Shown: piece after piece, positions 8,996 to 17,256 of the stretch
Layout: each line of letters begins with the position of its first letter
Position numbering within the stretch: position 1 is the stretch's first letter
Assembly: GCA_044463125.1 (NCBI GenBank)
Contig: JBIQMS010000027.1
Location: 3,580-67,579, forward strand
Source of the DNA: CAYMZZ01 sp044463125
GTDB taxonomy: Bacteria > Bacteroidota > Bacteroidia > Chitinophagales > Chitinophagaceae
Length of the DNA: 64,000 nucleotides
Direction of reading: 5' to 3'
The notes under the pieces: generated by a model
Database searches by the model: none
The model's input: only the letters and a program-made list of their open reading frames with translations
What the model was told of the DNA's origin: nothing
Translations under genes and position numbers: made by a program

Positions 8996-9035
8996 CGCCA
9001 GTTCTTGCAAACGAAAGCTTTGTAAGTTTTCAGTG

Positions 9036-9120
9036 TTTCCCGGGGTGTTCCTGGCGGTCCGCCGCCACGATCTGAGATTATACCCGTAAACCTGATCAGG
9101 GTAATGCCTGCGCAGGGAAG
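9036..9120 (+). promoter_or_regulatory. TPP (THI-box) riboswitch
   Basis: The conserved thi-box elements are present in order. P1 is TTCCC (9037-9041) pairing with GGGAA (9115-9119). GGGGTG begins at 9042 and a variable P3 hairpin GGCGG/CCGCC lies at 9053-9065. The pyrimidine-sensor core CTGAGAT is at 9072-9078, then ATACCC, then the pyrophosphate-sensor segment ACCTGATCAGGGTAATGCC (9090-9108). It precedes a TonB-dependent receptor gene by 67 nt. The family binds thiamin pyrophosphate and normally turns expression off when TPP is plentiful. No clear terminator follows, so control may be at translation. Confidence 0.95.
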
Positions 9121-9187
9121 GAGGTCAGTTTTTGCCCTTTCTCCAACAGCATTTCCCTCTCATTTTTTAACCTTAAATCGAAAAAAA

Positions 9188-11353
9188 ATGAAGAGGATTG
9201 CATGGTTCGGCTGTTTATTAACCACAGCCATAACCGGTTATTCCCAAGAATCGCCCGCCGACAGTTTTTATGCCCTTTCGCCCGTGGAGGTCAAAGCCAT
9301 CCGCGCCGCCGAAACGGCACCATTTTCCAAAACCAACCTGAGCAAGCAGGAAATCCGAAAGCTCAACCTGGGCCAGGACCTGCCCTTCCTGCTCAACCAG
9401 ACCCCATCGGTAGTAGCCAATGCCGACGCGGGCAATGGCATCGGTTATACGGGTATCCGTATCCGAGGTACAGATGCCACACGAATTAATATTACCCTCA
9501 ATGGCATTCCTTTCAATGATGCCGAAAGCCAGGGTAGTTTTTTTGTGAACCTGCCCGATTTCGCCTCCAGCGTGAATACCATCCAGATCCAGCGCGGTGT
9601 GGGCACATCCTCCAACGGAACGGGTGCTTTTGGCGCCACCGTGAGTCTCTCCACTCATGAGCAAAACCGGGAAGCTTACGGTGAAGTCATCAATGGGTAT
9701 GGCTCCTTCAATACCTGGCGGCATACGGTGAAAGCCGGCACGGGATTGATCAATGAAAAATTCACACTCGATGCCCGCCTGAGCCGCATCAGCAGCGATG
9801 GCTTTATCGACCGGGCCAGCAGCGACCTGCAGGCATTCTATGTATCGGGAGCCTGGCTGGGTAAATCACAATCGCTTCGCCTGAATATTTTTTCGGGAAA
9901 AGAAAAAACCTACCAGGCCTGGAATGGAATTCCCGCCTGGCTTATTAAGGAAGACCGTACCTATAATTCCAGTGGTACCGACCGGCCGGGTGAACCCTAC
10001 GACAACGAAACGGATAATTATACCCAAACCCATTACCAGCTTTTCTTTGATCAAAACCTGGGCAGGTTCTGGAAATTCAATACAGGCCTATTCCTCACCC
10101 GCGGTAAAGGCTATTATGAAAACTACCGCGGCGGAGAGGCTTTTGAAGACTATGGCCTCAGCCCTATTGTTGTAGACGGCAACCTGCTGGAAGAAACCGA
10201 CCTGGTGCGTCAGAAATGGCTCGATAACCATTTCTATGGCCAGATTTTTTCAGCGCAGTATGAGAAGGGAAGAAACCAGGTAACCCTCGGCGGAGGCTGG
10301 AGCATTTACGATGGTCTGCATTTTGGCGATATTATTTGGGCCAAGTACGGTTTCGATGAAGGATTTCGCTACTATGATGTGGATGCCCTAAAAAAAGACC
10401 TGAACCTGTATGCGAAATGGCAGTTTCCCATTGGGCGCTTCTTTCATGGATTCGCGGACCTGCAATACAGGCATGTTTCGCACGACATGAATGGTTTCAG
10501 TGATAACCCTGCCTTGATGATCAACCGGAAATTCAATTTTGTGAATCCCAAAGCCGGTGTATCCTATCAGCAGGGACCCTGGCAGGCCTATTTGAGCTAT
10601 GCGGTCGCCAACAAGGAACCCAACCGCGATGACTTTGAAGCCAGCCAGGAGAATCAGCCAAAGCATGAAACCCTGCACGATATTGAATCCGGTATCACAC
10701 ACCGCGGCAAACGTCACCAACTAGGCGTTACGCTTTATTATATGCGCTACCGCAATCAGTTGGTGTTGACCGGTCAGATCAACGATGTGGGAGCCTATAC
10801 GCGGGTAAATGTGCCCAATAGTTACCGGATGGGTATGGAATGGCAGGCACAGTACCAGTTTAGCCCCAAATTTCTGGTGACAGGTAATCTTTCCCTGAGT
10901 GAAAACCGCATCAGGGCTTTCACCGAATACCTGGATCAATACAATGCGGATTTTGACTGGATCGGCCAGTCAGCCATTGAACATAGGAATACCCGTATCG
11001 GATTTTCGCCGGGTGTAATCGCCAACCTGGGACTGCACTGGCAGGCCACCGAAGCCCTGAACCTGGCCCTGATGAATAAATATGTGGGAGATCAATACCT
11101 CGACAATACCGAAAGCAGCGAACGAAAACTGGATGCTTTTCACACGCAGGACCTGCGGGTAATGTATAAAGTGAAGGATCTTGTTTTTAAGGAATGGGAT
11201 GTCACTTTTCAGCTCAATAATCTGCTCAACAGGAAATACGAACCCAATGGATATACCTATGCATATGTATATGACGGTGCTGTTGTAGCCGACAACTACT
11301 ATTACCCCATGGCCGGCACCAATTTCATGCTGCTGGTTAGCGTCAGGTTATAA
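9188..11353 (+). CDS. TonB-dependent outer-membrane receptor, TPP-riboswitch controlled (thiamin uptake candidate)
   Basis: A 721-residue outer-membrane receptor. The signal peptide is MKRIAWFGCLLTTAITGYSQ. A plug domain of about residues 30-150 follows, with the motifs NLGQDLPFLLNQTPSVV, IRIRGTDATRINITLNGIPFND and IQIQRGVGTSSNGTGAFGATV. A 22-strand type barrel follows, ending in an aromatic-rich strand (NFMLLVSVRL). It belongs to the CirA/FepA-like class and is not a SusC type, as it lacks a carboxypeptidase-regulatory N-domain. The upstream ATG at 9104 is rejected because it lies inside the riboswitch aptamer. Transport of thiamin or a precursor is inferred from the TPP riboswitch, as for known Bacteroidota thiamin receptors. 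No inner-membrane transporter is adjacent. Confidence 0.93.
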   Translation: MKRIAWFGCLLTTAITGYSQESPADSFYALSPVEVKAIRAAETAPFSKTNLSKQEIRKLNLGQDLPFLLNQTPSVVANADAGNGIGYTGIRIRGTDATRINITLNGIPFNDAESQGSFFVNLPDFASSVNTIQIQRGVGTSSNGTGAFGATVSLSTHEQNREAYGEVINGYGSFNTWRHTVKAGTGLINEKFTLDARLSRISSDGFIDRASSDLQAFYVSGAWLGKSQSLRLNIFSGKEKTYQAWNGIPAWLIKEDRTYNSSGTDRPGEPYDNETDNYTQTHYQLFFDQNLGRFWKFNTGLFLTRGKGYYENYRGGEAFEDYGLSPIVVDGNLLEETDLVRQKWLDNHFYGQIFSAQYEKGRNQVTLGGGWSIYDGLHFGDIIWAKYGFDEGFRYYDVDALKKDLNLYAKWQFPIGRFFHGFADLQYRHVSHDMNGFSDNPALMINRKFNFVNPKAGVSYQQGPWQAYLSYAVANKEPNRDDFEASQENQPKHETLHDIESGITHRGKRHQLGVTLYYMRYRNQLVLTGQINDVGAYTRVNVPNSYRMGMEWQAQYQFSPKFLVTGNLSLSENRIRAFTEYLDQYNADFDWIGQSAIEHRNTRIGFSPGVIANLGLHWQATEALNLALMNKYVGDQYLDNTESSERKLDAFHTQDLRVMYKVKDLVFKEWDVTFQLNNLLNRKYEPNGYTYAYVYDGAVVADNYYYPMAGTNFMLLVSVRL

Positions 11354-11357
11354 GTAG

Positions 11358-11400
11358 AAATCCATCCTGTACCGGCATGCCGGTACAGGATGGATTTTTT
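11358..11400 (+). terminator. Strong intrinsic terminator
   Basis: A perfect 40-nt palindrome (20-bp arms, centre GCATGC at 11375-11380) begins 5 nt after the receptor stop and runs into six T residues. Confidence 0.88.
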
Positions 11401-11431
11401 CATTGTGAAATGATTGGTGATTCGCGGAATA

Positions 11432-11740
11432 CTACTGGTTGAATTTCTCTTCCCAGGCCAGCATACCACCCACCAGGTTTTTGGTATTAGTGAATCCCAT
11501 GGTATCCAGAATGAGGCAGGCCTGTCCACTGCGATTGCCACTTCGGCAATACACAATCAGTTCCTCGTTTTTCAAAGCTTCCAGTTCATCCACCTGCATG
11601 GTCTGAATCTTTCCTAATGGGATCAGGGTTCCGCCAATATTGAATGCCTGGTGTTCGTGTGGCTCGCGCACATCCACGATGTTGAGCTTTTCGCCGGCAT
11701 CCATTCTTTGTTTCAGTTCTTCGGGAGTTATGGTTTGCAT
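11432..11740 (-). CDS. Single-domain rhodanese-like protein
   Basis: A 102-residue cytoplasmic protein with one rhodanese domain. The entrance motif is IVDVREPHEHQAFNIGG and the active loop is CRSGNRSG with catalytic cysteine 65. It ends with LVGGMLAWEEKF, the usual C-terminal strand. Proteins of this size (GlpE/PspE-like) transfer sulfane sulfur; the physiological acceptor cannot be told here. It is the last gene of a minus-strand run with the PASTA gene and ddl, separated from the PASTA gene by 18 nt. Confidence 0.92.
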   Translation of the reverse strand: MQTITPEELKQRMDAGEKLNIVDVREPHEHQAFNIGGTLIPLGKIQTMQVDELEALKNEELIVYCRSGNRSGQACLILDTMGFTNTKNLVGGMLAWEEKFNQ

Positions 11741-11758
11741 ATTCTTCCTTTTTAAGAG

Positions 11759-12589
11759 TTATAGGTCTTCCTGCCTGGCCGCTTCTTCGGGTGAGGGTCG
11801 ATAGGTAGTGTCAAGCATGGGCCGCTCCGTTTGCAGCTTGATATCCATCAATTGACCGGGTCTGATATAGCGATAGCGGCTATCGGGCCCCAGCCTTTCC
11901 GGGCTTTGCCAGTAAATATAGGCATTACAGGTATCCGTTACATCCGGGTCGGCCAGCACCACACCGAAATAGATTCCGGAGCTTTCGATCTGGGATTTTG
12001 CCTCGCAATAGGTTTTGCCGATCAGCAGGGGTACAATAAACTGGCGATCGCCGAGTCCATCACCCAGCACCAGGTCAATTTCACTACCCATCCGAATCTT
12101 GGTACCCGGTGTTATTTTGCTGCCATTGAAGAGTTGTTCCAACACTGCATTCTTTGCAAAATCGGGGCGAAAACTGGTATCGCCCACGCGGAGGTTATAA
12201 TTCTTCAAAGTCATTTCCGCACTGCGCAAACTGGAGCCCACGATATTCGGCATTTCAATCAGCGGCGGAACCGATCGATTGATGGTCAGGTACACTGTTC
12301 TGTTCACTTTCACCATTTCATCGGCTTCCGGCACCTGGCGCAGTACCTGCATGGGTTTGGTGGTATCCACATAAATCGAGTCCAGCACTTCCACCTCAAA
12401 GCCTGCATCTTCGAGCAGGGACACGGCTTCCTCATAGCTCTTGCCCTGTACCAGGGGAACCGTCTTCGACTCGCCATGATGTGTTAGCCAGTCGAGCGAA
12501 AGAATAAAAAGCAAAAAAATGATAAAAGCGAGAGCGATGCCGGCAACGACATTCACCCATAAAGGCCTTTTCGTGATAAATCCAAACAT
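11759..12589 (-). CDS. PASTA domain membrane protein
   Basis: A 276-residue protein with a short cytoplasmic N-terminus (MFGFITKRPLW), one membrane helix at about residues 12-34, and three periplasmic PASTA-type repeats starting near residues 42 (TVPLVQGKSYEEAVSLLEDAG), 112 (MPNIVGSSLRSAEMTLKNY) and 188 (VPLLIGKTYCEAKSQIESSG). PASTA repeats bind muropeptides or beta-lactams in kinases and PBPs, but there is no kinase or transpeptidase domain here. It sits directly downstream of ddl (27-nt gap), which fits a role at the cell wall. This kind of short stand-alone PASTA protein is common in Bacteroidota. Confidence 0.9.
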   Translation of the reverse strand: MFGFITKRPLWVNVVAGIALAFIIFLLFILSLDWLTHHGESKTVPLVQGKSYEEAVSLLEDAGFEVEVLDSIYVDTTKPMQVLRQVPEADEMVKVNRTVYLTINRSVPPLIEMPNIVGSSLRSAEMTLKNYNLRVGDTSFRPDFAKNAVLEQLFNGSKITPGTKIRMGSEIDLVLGDGLGDRQFIVPLLIGKTYCEAKSQIESSGIYFGVVLADPDVTDTCNAYIYWQSPERLGPDSRYRYIRPGQLMDIKLQTERPMLDTTYRPSPEEAARQEDL

Positions 12590-12616
12590 GCGATACGATT
12601 GAATAAAATTAGTTGT

Positions 12617-13618
12617 TTACGCCTGACCGCCCACCGATAACGCCTCTTCCAGCAAATTAGTATAAAAGTCGCGCAGGTTGCCTCCCATGGCTTTTACCTG
12701 CTGCGGCACAATGCTGGCCGCACTCTGCCCGGGAATCGTATTGATCTCGAGCATATAGGGCCGCCCCTCTTCTTCCGAATAGATAAAGTCGATTCGCACC
12801 ACGCCCCTGCAATTGAAGAGGGCATAGATATTTCGCGCGGCATCCCGCACTTTTTCCGCGATGGCTTCATCCACTTCCGCCGGTGTGGTTTCCGTGGATT
12901 TGCCTTCGTATTTGGCCTCAAAATCAAAGAAAGCCTTTTCAGCATGCGCTTTCACTTCGGTAAGCGGCAGCACATGAATAGAGCCGGCCGTGCGATACAC
13001 ACCCACGGTAAACTCACGCCCCTTCACCATTTCTTCAATCAATACCTGGCTATCTTCCCGGAATGCTTTTTCTATAGCTTCCGAAAGCTGTGCGGCCTCA
13101 TCCACCCGGCTCATGCCGATGCTGGAGCCGCCATTATTGGGTTTTACAAAAACAGGAAAACGCAGTTTTTGGATAATGTCTTCAGTGGAATAAGGAATAT
13201 CCCTGAACAGGTGCACCGACTCCGCCACGGCGATGCCGCCCATTTTGGCCACGGCCACCGTATAGCGCTTGTTGAAGGTGAGCGCCGAAACGGCCGCATC
13301 GCAACTCGTATAAGGAATTTGGAGCATATCAAGATAACCCTGCAATTTTCCATCCTCACCCGGCGTGCCATGCAGGGCAATAAATGCCGCGTCGAAATGA
13401 ATCCGATTCCCGTTTTTCTGAATGCTAAAATCGTTCCGGTCAACCGGAAACTTTTCCCCCGAAGCAGCATGAAAAAACCACCCCTCTTTCGTTATATCTA
13501 TATAATAAACCTCGTAACGTGCAGGATCCAGGTTTTCCCGGATAGTTGCGGCGGTTTTATACGATATCACTGATTCTCCGGAATAGCCCCCGGTAAGCAG
13601 GGCGATCTTTTTTTTCAT
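12617..13618 (-). CDS. ddl: D-alanine--D-alanine ligase
   Basis: This ATP-grasp ligase makes D-Ala-D-Ala for peptidoglycan precursors. At 333 residues it is of normal length. Features include the N-terminal LLTGGYSGESVISYKTA (the glycine-rich loop with its Glu and Ser), LHGTPGEDGKLQGYLDMLQIPYTSCD, the ATP-grasp core PVFVKPNNGGSSIGMSRV, EEMVKGREFTVGV and the metal/active-site end RIDFIYSEEEGRPYMLEINTIPGQS. It starts at the first ATG with the family N-terminus MKKKIALLTGGYSGE. A heptad array lies 19 nt upstream of the start. Confidence 0.97.
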   Translation of the reverse strand: MKKKIALLTGGYSGESVISYKTAATIRENLDPARYEVYYIDITKEGWFFHAASGEKFPVDRNDFSIQKNGNRIHFDAAFIALHGTPGEDGKLQGYLDMLQIPYTSCDAAVSALTFNKRYTVAVAKMGGIAVAESVHLFRDIPYSTEDIIQKLRFPVFVKPNNGGSSIGMSRVDEAAQLSEAIEKAFREDSQVLIEEMVKGREFTVGVYRTAGSIHVLPLTEVKAHAEKAFFDFEAKYEGKSTETTPAEVDEAIAEKVRDAARNIYALFNCRGVVRIDFIYSEEEGRPYMLEINTIPGQSAASIVPQQVKAMGGNLRDFYTNLLEEALSVGGQA

Positions 13619-13636
13619 GGATGCTTATGGAGTTAG

Positions 13637-13671
13637 ACGTATTACGTTATACGTATTACGTAATACGTCTT
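13637..13671 (+). repeat. Heptanucleotide array, ACGTNNT unit (5 units)
   Basis: Five consecutive 7-mers in phase: ACGTATT, ACGTTAT, ACGTATT, ACGTAAT, ACGTCTT. It lies 19 nt upstream of the ddl start. In this gap I see no clear inverted partner, only weak T/A-rich 7-mers just downstream (to about 13700). Confidence 0.9.
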
Positions 13672-13973
13672 AGGTTAAATGTTTTAGGTGGGCATGTTAT
13701 AAGTCTTACAAATCGCGACTAAGATACGCAGTTGGGTCGAAAACACTAACAGCTAACCCGACTACATAGAGTTAGAGATGAAGTGGATGGGCCATGGGTT
13801 GCCCAATCGAAAAAAAAACAGGGGTCTAAATAGAAATAAGAAAGGTGAAGGCCGTTTCTCCTTCACCTTCATACGACGGGAAATATCACCCGCCCATAAA
13901 GAAGTGGCTGAGCCACTGTCGTAGTGTTGTTCTAAGATAAAGCTTTTATGCTATCCAACCCCTTTTCAGGCGG
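13672..13973. other. Intergenic region between ferredoxin and ddl
   Basis: No gene is seen. It contains a 10-bp hairpin (AAGGTGAAGG at 13842-13851 with CCTTCACCTT at 13860-13869) and a smaller one (AGTGGC/GCCACT, 13903-13917). Neither has a convincing U-tract, and their role is unknown. Confidence 0.5.
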
Positions 13974-14000
13974 AAAAAATTATGCACATCAGAGGTGCAT
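13974..14000 (-). terminator. Terminator overlapping the ferredoxin stop codon
   Basis: On the minus strand ATGCAC (14000-13995) pairs with GTGCAT (13987-13982) and is followed by AATTTTTT. The 5' arm and loop are the last codons and stop of the ferredoxin gene (Met-His-Leu-stop). Confidence 0.6.
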
Positions 14001-14336
14001 CTTTTCCTTTTTGGCCATCAGCTCTTCTACCGTTTCCTGGTACATTTCATCCGGCACACAGCAATCAACCGGGCAAACAGCCGCACATTGGGGTTCCTCG
14101 TGAAAACCCTGGCATTCAGTGCATTTATTGGGTACAATATAGTAAGTATCCACACTGATGGGCGCGTTTTTCTGATCCGCATCCACCACCGATCCATCGA
14201 GCAGGGTGAAAGCTCCTTTTACGGAAGTTCCGTCGGATATTGCCCATTCCACACCCCCTTCATAAATCGCATTATTGGGGCATTCGGGTTCGCAGGCCCC
14301 GCAGTTTATACATTCATCTGTTATCTTGATTGCCAT
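13989..14336 (-). CDS. 4Fe-4S dicluster ferredoxin
   Basis: A 115-residue bacterial-type ferredoxin. The first cluster motif is CINCGACEPECPNNAIY near the N-terminus. The second is CTECQGFHEEPQCAAVCPVDCC towards the C-terminus, with the extra residues between cysteines typical of YfhL-like ferredoxins. It is a cytoplasmic electron carrier. The start at 14336 gives the usual MAIKITDECINCG; a longer frame to 14480 would run through the divergent gene's start and promoter and is rejected. It is divergent from an acyl-CoA reductase gene, an arrangement I recall from many Bacteroidota. Confidence 0.94.
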   Translation of the reverse strand: MAIKITDECINCGACEPECPNNAIYEGGVEWAISDGTSVKGAFTLLDGSVVDADQKNAPISVDTYYIVPNKCTECQGFHEEPQCAAVCPVDCCVPDEMYQETVEELMAKKEKMHL

Positions 14337-14363
14337 ATTTCGTTTATTTAATGGGTAGTCAAT

Positions 14364-14371
14364 TAATTTTG
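14364..14371 (+). promoter_or_regulatory. Candidate -7 box for the acyl-CoA reductase gene
   Basis: TAATTTTG is an exact TAnnTTTG match 30 nt upstream of the start codon. No clear -33 TTTG is seen at the usual distance. Confidence 0.4.
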
Positions 14372-14383
14372 TCCCGGCACCGA

Positions 14384-14413
14384 CAAATTTAAAACGCTTA
14401 CATGAATTTACAA
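14384..14413 (-). promoter_or_regulatory. Candidate promoter for the ferredoxin gene
   Basis: On the minus strand TTG (14413-14411) lies 19 nt before TAAATTTG (14391-14384), a full -7 match. It overlaps the start of the divergent gene, so both promoters are packed into 65 nt of spacer. Confidence 0.5.
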
Positions 14414-15412
14414 TACCGGATTCACTTATTGCATCGATTAGGTCAATATCTTTTATCGAACGATGCGGAATGGCAGGCAATATGTGAAAGGGCCGAAAGA
14501 GAAAATCCCTGGTTTATCCCTGCATTTGTTCAATCTGCCATTAAAGCTATCGCGCATAATTACCTCGATGAAGCCGCCCTGAACCAATGGGTAAAGAACT
14601 ACCGGCTGGCCGATAACAACACAAAGCCACAAAAAGTTGGACTGGTGATGGCGGGCAATATTCCCCTGGTAGGTTTTCATGACTGGCTTTGCTGCTTTGT
14701 GTCGGGACATAAAGCCATGATTAAGCTTTCATCGAAAGACAAGGTTTTGCTCCCATTCATACTCGAAAAATTGACAGAATGGGACCCTGCTGTGCAGGAC
14801 TATTTTGAATTGGCGGAATTTCTGAAAGGATGCGACGCCTATATTGCCACAGGCAGTAATAATTCAGCCGGTTATTTTGACTATTATTTTGGGAAATACC
14901 CGCATATTATCCGCCGCAACCGCAGTTCCGCGGCCATCCTGCAAGGTGATGAAAGCAGGGAGGAACTGGAGGCCCTGGCTGATGATGTGCAACTGTATTT
15001 TGGCCTGGGCTGCCGCAATGTAACCAAGCTGCTGGTGCCACGGGATTATGATTTTGTACCGCTGCTCGATGCATTCCGGAAATATGGGTACCTGGCCGAT
15101 CATCATAAGTTCAAGAATAATTACGACTACCAATTGGCCCTGCATATTTTGAACAAGAAATTCTACATGACGAACGGATCGGTGCTCCTGGTAGAAGAGG
15201 CTTCTCTGTTTGCACCCATCAGCCAACTGCATTACGAGTTCTACGAGCCGGGAAATGAGTCTGCACTACTGAACGGGTTGCTGCAGCATCCGGATTTGCA
15301 AACCCTGGTGGGCCGCGGGCATACGCCATTTGGCCAAAGCCAGGTCCCCGGCCTCCTGGATTATGCCGACGGCGTGGATACCCTCGCCTTCCTGAGCAAC
15401 CTTCCTTCATAA
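14402..15412 (+). CDS. Acyl-CoA reductase (LuxC-like)
   Basis: A 336-residue protein of the aldehyde-dehydrogenase superfamily, LuxC branch, which reduces acyl-CoA or acyl-protein thioesters to aldehydes with NAD(P)H. Diagnostic segments are GLVMAGNIPLVGFHDWLCCFVSGHKAMIKLSSKD (cofactor-binding region), IATGSNNSAGYFDYYF and the catalytic-cysteine segment YFGLGCRNVTKLLVP. It is shorter than LuxC (about 480) but matches the length I recall for stand-alone Bacteroidota acyl-CoA reductases. The substrate is unknown. It is divergent from a ferredoxin, possibly sharing regulation. Confidence 0.9.
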   Translation: MNLQYRIHLLHRLGQYLLSNDAEWQAICERAERENPWFIPAFVQSAIKAIAHNYLDEAALNQWVKNYRLADNNTKPQKVGLVMAGNIPLVGFHDWLCCFVSGHKAMIKLSSKDKVLLPFILEKLTEWDPAVQDYFELAEFLKGCDAYIATGSNNSAGYFDYYFGKYPHIIRRNRSSAAILQGDESREELEALADDVQLYFGLGCRNVTKLLVPRDYDFVPLLDAFRKYGYLADHHKFKNNYDYQLALHILNKKFYMTNGSVLLVEEASLFAPISQLHYEFYEPGNESALLNGLLQHPDLQTLVGRGHTPFGQSQVPGLLDYADGVDTLAFLSNLPS

Positions 15413-15633
15413 AACTGCAGGCCGGGCCTGAAAAAATTGGTAACTTGTGGGTCGCCAAAATCAGGTGGGAACCAGCGGAACTACGAAGACCTTAGTAAAT
15501 GATTTGTTAAACTAAAGGTTCGGATAAAGAAGTTCGTATGTCAGTTTGTTACTTTGTATATGTGGGCACAAAAATTGAAATAATCCACCTGAAGCAATTA
15601 ATTTTTAACTGATCTATTAAATCATCATAGCGT

Positions 15634-17160
15634 ATGAAATGGAAACAACTCTTGCTGGTGATCTTTGTTAGTGCAGCTTCTGCCATTGGCAGCGTATGGG
15701 TATATGGCAAACTGTATCCCCGTCGTGCGGCCGTGGTGCAAATGCAGGATGGCAAAATGCCTGTAAATTATGCAGGTTATCTTGACAATCTGGCTGATGG
15801 AGCCGAATTAACAGATTTTACCAAAGCCGCCAATGCAGCTGTACCCGCGGTCGTGCATATCAAGACAAAAATTCCCGCCCGCCGGGTAGTGAACGACCTG
15901 CCCCGTAATCGCGGCAATATGATGGAGGACATGTTTGAGCAGTTCTTCAATTTTGGTCAACCCATGATTCAGCCTGAGCAAAGGGCTTCCGGTAGTGGTG
16001 TATTGATCAGCGATGACGGCTATATCGTTACCAACAACCACGTGATCTCTGATGGTCGCGAAGGCGTGGCAGACGAAATCACCGTAACCCTGCACGATCG
16101 CAAGACTTTCAAAGCGAAAGTAATTGGCCGGGATCCCAGCACCGACCTTGCCGTGCTGAAGATAGATGGTAAAGGTTTGCCTTACATGATCTATGGCAAT
16201 GCCGAAAACCTGAAACTGGGCCAGTGGGTACTGGCAATCGGATACCCCTTGTCGCTGGAAACAACCGTTACTGCCGGTATCGTGAGCGCCAAGGGCCGCA
16301 CCATCGGCATCAACAGCCGCCAGAGCGATAGTCCGGTAGAGAACTTTATTCAAACCGATGCCGCCATCAACCAGGGAAATAGCGGTGGCGCCCTTATTAC
16401 CACCGACGGACAACTGGTGGGCATCAACTCCGCCATCCTTGCACCCAATGGTACTTATGCCGGTTATGGATTTGCCATTCCGGTGAGTATTGTGAAAAAA
16501 ATAGTTAATGACCTGATTGAATTCGGAGACGTGAAGCGCGGCTTCCTCGGTATCAGCTACAACCCTAACAACACACAAAACGAAATGCTGGTGAAACAAG
16601 CCGGACAAAAAGATGGCCAGGGCGTGTATGTGCAGCAAGTACCCACGGATGGCGCTGCCCACGATGCCGGTTTAAAAAAAGGTGATGTAATTACCAAGGT
16701 GAATGGACAACCCGTATGGAGCGGTATTGAAATGAGTGGACAAATCGCGAGTTTCCGCCCCGGCGAAAAAGTATCGGTAACCTTCCTGCGCGATGGCAAA
16801 GAGAAGACCGTGAACGTTACCCTGAAGGGCGAAAAGAGCAAGATTGAAATCTCCTATACCGATATTATTGGCGACAGGCTTGGACTGGAACTTGAGGAAC
16901 TGGATGCGCAAAATGCACGCAAATATGAAGTGGACGGTGGCGTAATCGTGAAAAAGATACGCGACGGTGGCGCTTTCAGCAGTACAAGAATGGAAGAAGG
17001 ATTTGTGATTACTTCGGTAAATGGAAGGGCCATTAAGAACTCCCAGGAGTTCGCACAAGCCCTGAACTATGGCGATGGCCGCGTGATCCTCGAAGGCATT
17101 TATCCCAACTACGCCGGTACCTATACCTACCAGGTAAGATTGGATTCTTCAGATTATTAA
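15634..17160 (+). CDS. HtrA/DegP-type periplasmic serine protease
   Basis: A 508-residue S1C protease/chaperone for misfolded envelope proteins. An N-terminal membrane anchor or uncleaved signal spans residues 5-25. The trypsin-like domain has catalytic His136 (IVTNNHVIS), Asp171 (DPSTDLAVL) and Ser250 (NQGNSGGAL). Two PDZ domains follow, starting near residues 300 (RGFLGISY, GAAHDAGLKKGDVITKVNGQPV) and 410 (LGLELEELDAQ, VITSVNGRAI). The stop is followed within 5 nt by a strong terminator, so the gene is monocistronic. Confidence 0.95.
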   Translation: MKWKQLLLVIFVSAASAIGSVWVYGKLYPRRAAVVQMQDGKMPVNYAGYLDNLADGAELTDFTKAANAAVPAVVHIKTKIPARRVVNDLPRNRGNMMEDMFEQFFNFGQPMIQPEQRASGSGVLISDDGYIVTNNHVISDGREGVADEITVTLHDRKTFKAKVIGRDPSTDLAVLKIDGKGLPYMIYGNAENLKLGQWVLAIGYPLSLETTVTAGIVSAKGRTIGINSRQSDSPVENFIQTDAAINQGNSGGALITTDGQLVGINSAILAPNGTYAGYGFAIPVSIVKKIVNDLIEFGDVKRGFLGISYNPNNTQNEMLVKQAGQKDGQGVYVQQVPTDGAAHDAGLKKGDVITKVNGQPVWSGIEMSGQIASFRPGEKVSVTFLRDGKEKTVNVTLKGEKSKIEISYTDIIGDRLGLELEELDAQNARKYEVDGGVIVKKIRDGGAFSSTRMEEGFVITSVNGRAIKNSQEFAQALNYGDGRVILEGIYPNYAGTYTYQVRLDSSDY

Positions 17161-17164
17161 TAAA

Positions 17165-17193
17165 AAAACGCGGCCAAATGGCCGCGTTTTTTT
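17165..17193 (+). terminator. Intrinsic terminator of the HtrA gene
   Basis: AAAACGCGGCCA and TGGCCGCGTTTT (17165-17176 and 17179-17190) form a 12-bp stem with a 2-base centre, followed by more T residues. Confidence 0.9.
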
Positions 17194-17256
17194 GTGTTTT
17201 GCTGCATTCTTTTGAACCCGGGCAAATCCTCGGGGATCGAATTTGTTTATTCCCTT

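Noticed and set aside
9104..9187. Upstream start (ATG 9104) for the TonB receptor
   Set aside because: It lies inside the conserved TPP aptamer, and the signal peptide begins at ATG 9188.
14337..14480. Extended ferredoxin N-terminus
   Set aside because: It would cross the divergent gene's start and both promoter boxes. The family N-terminus begins at 14336.
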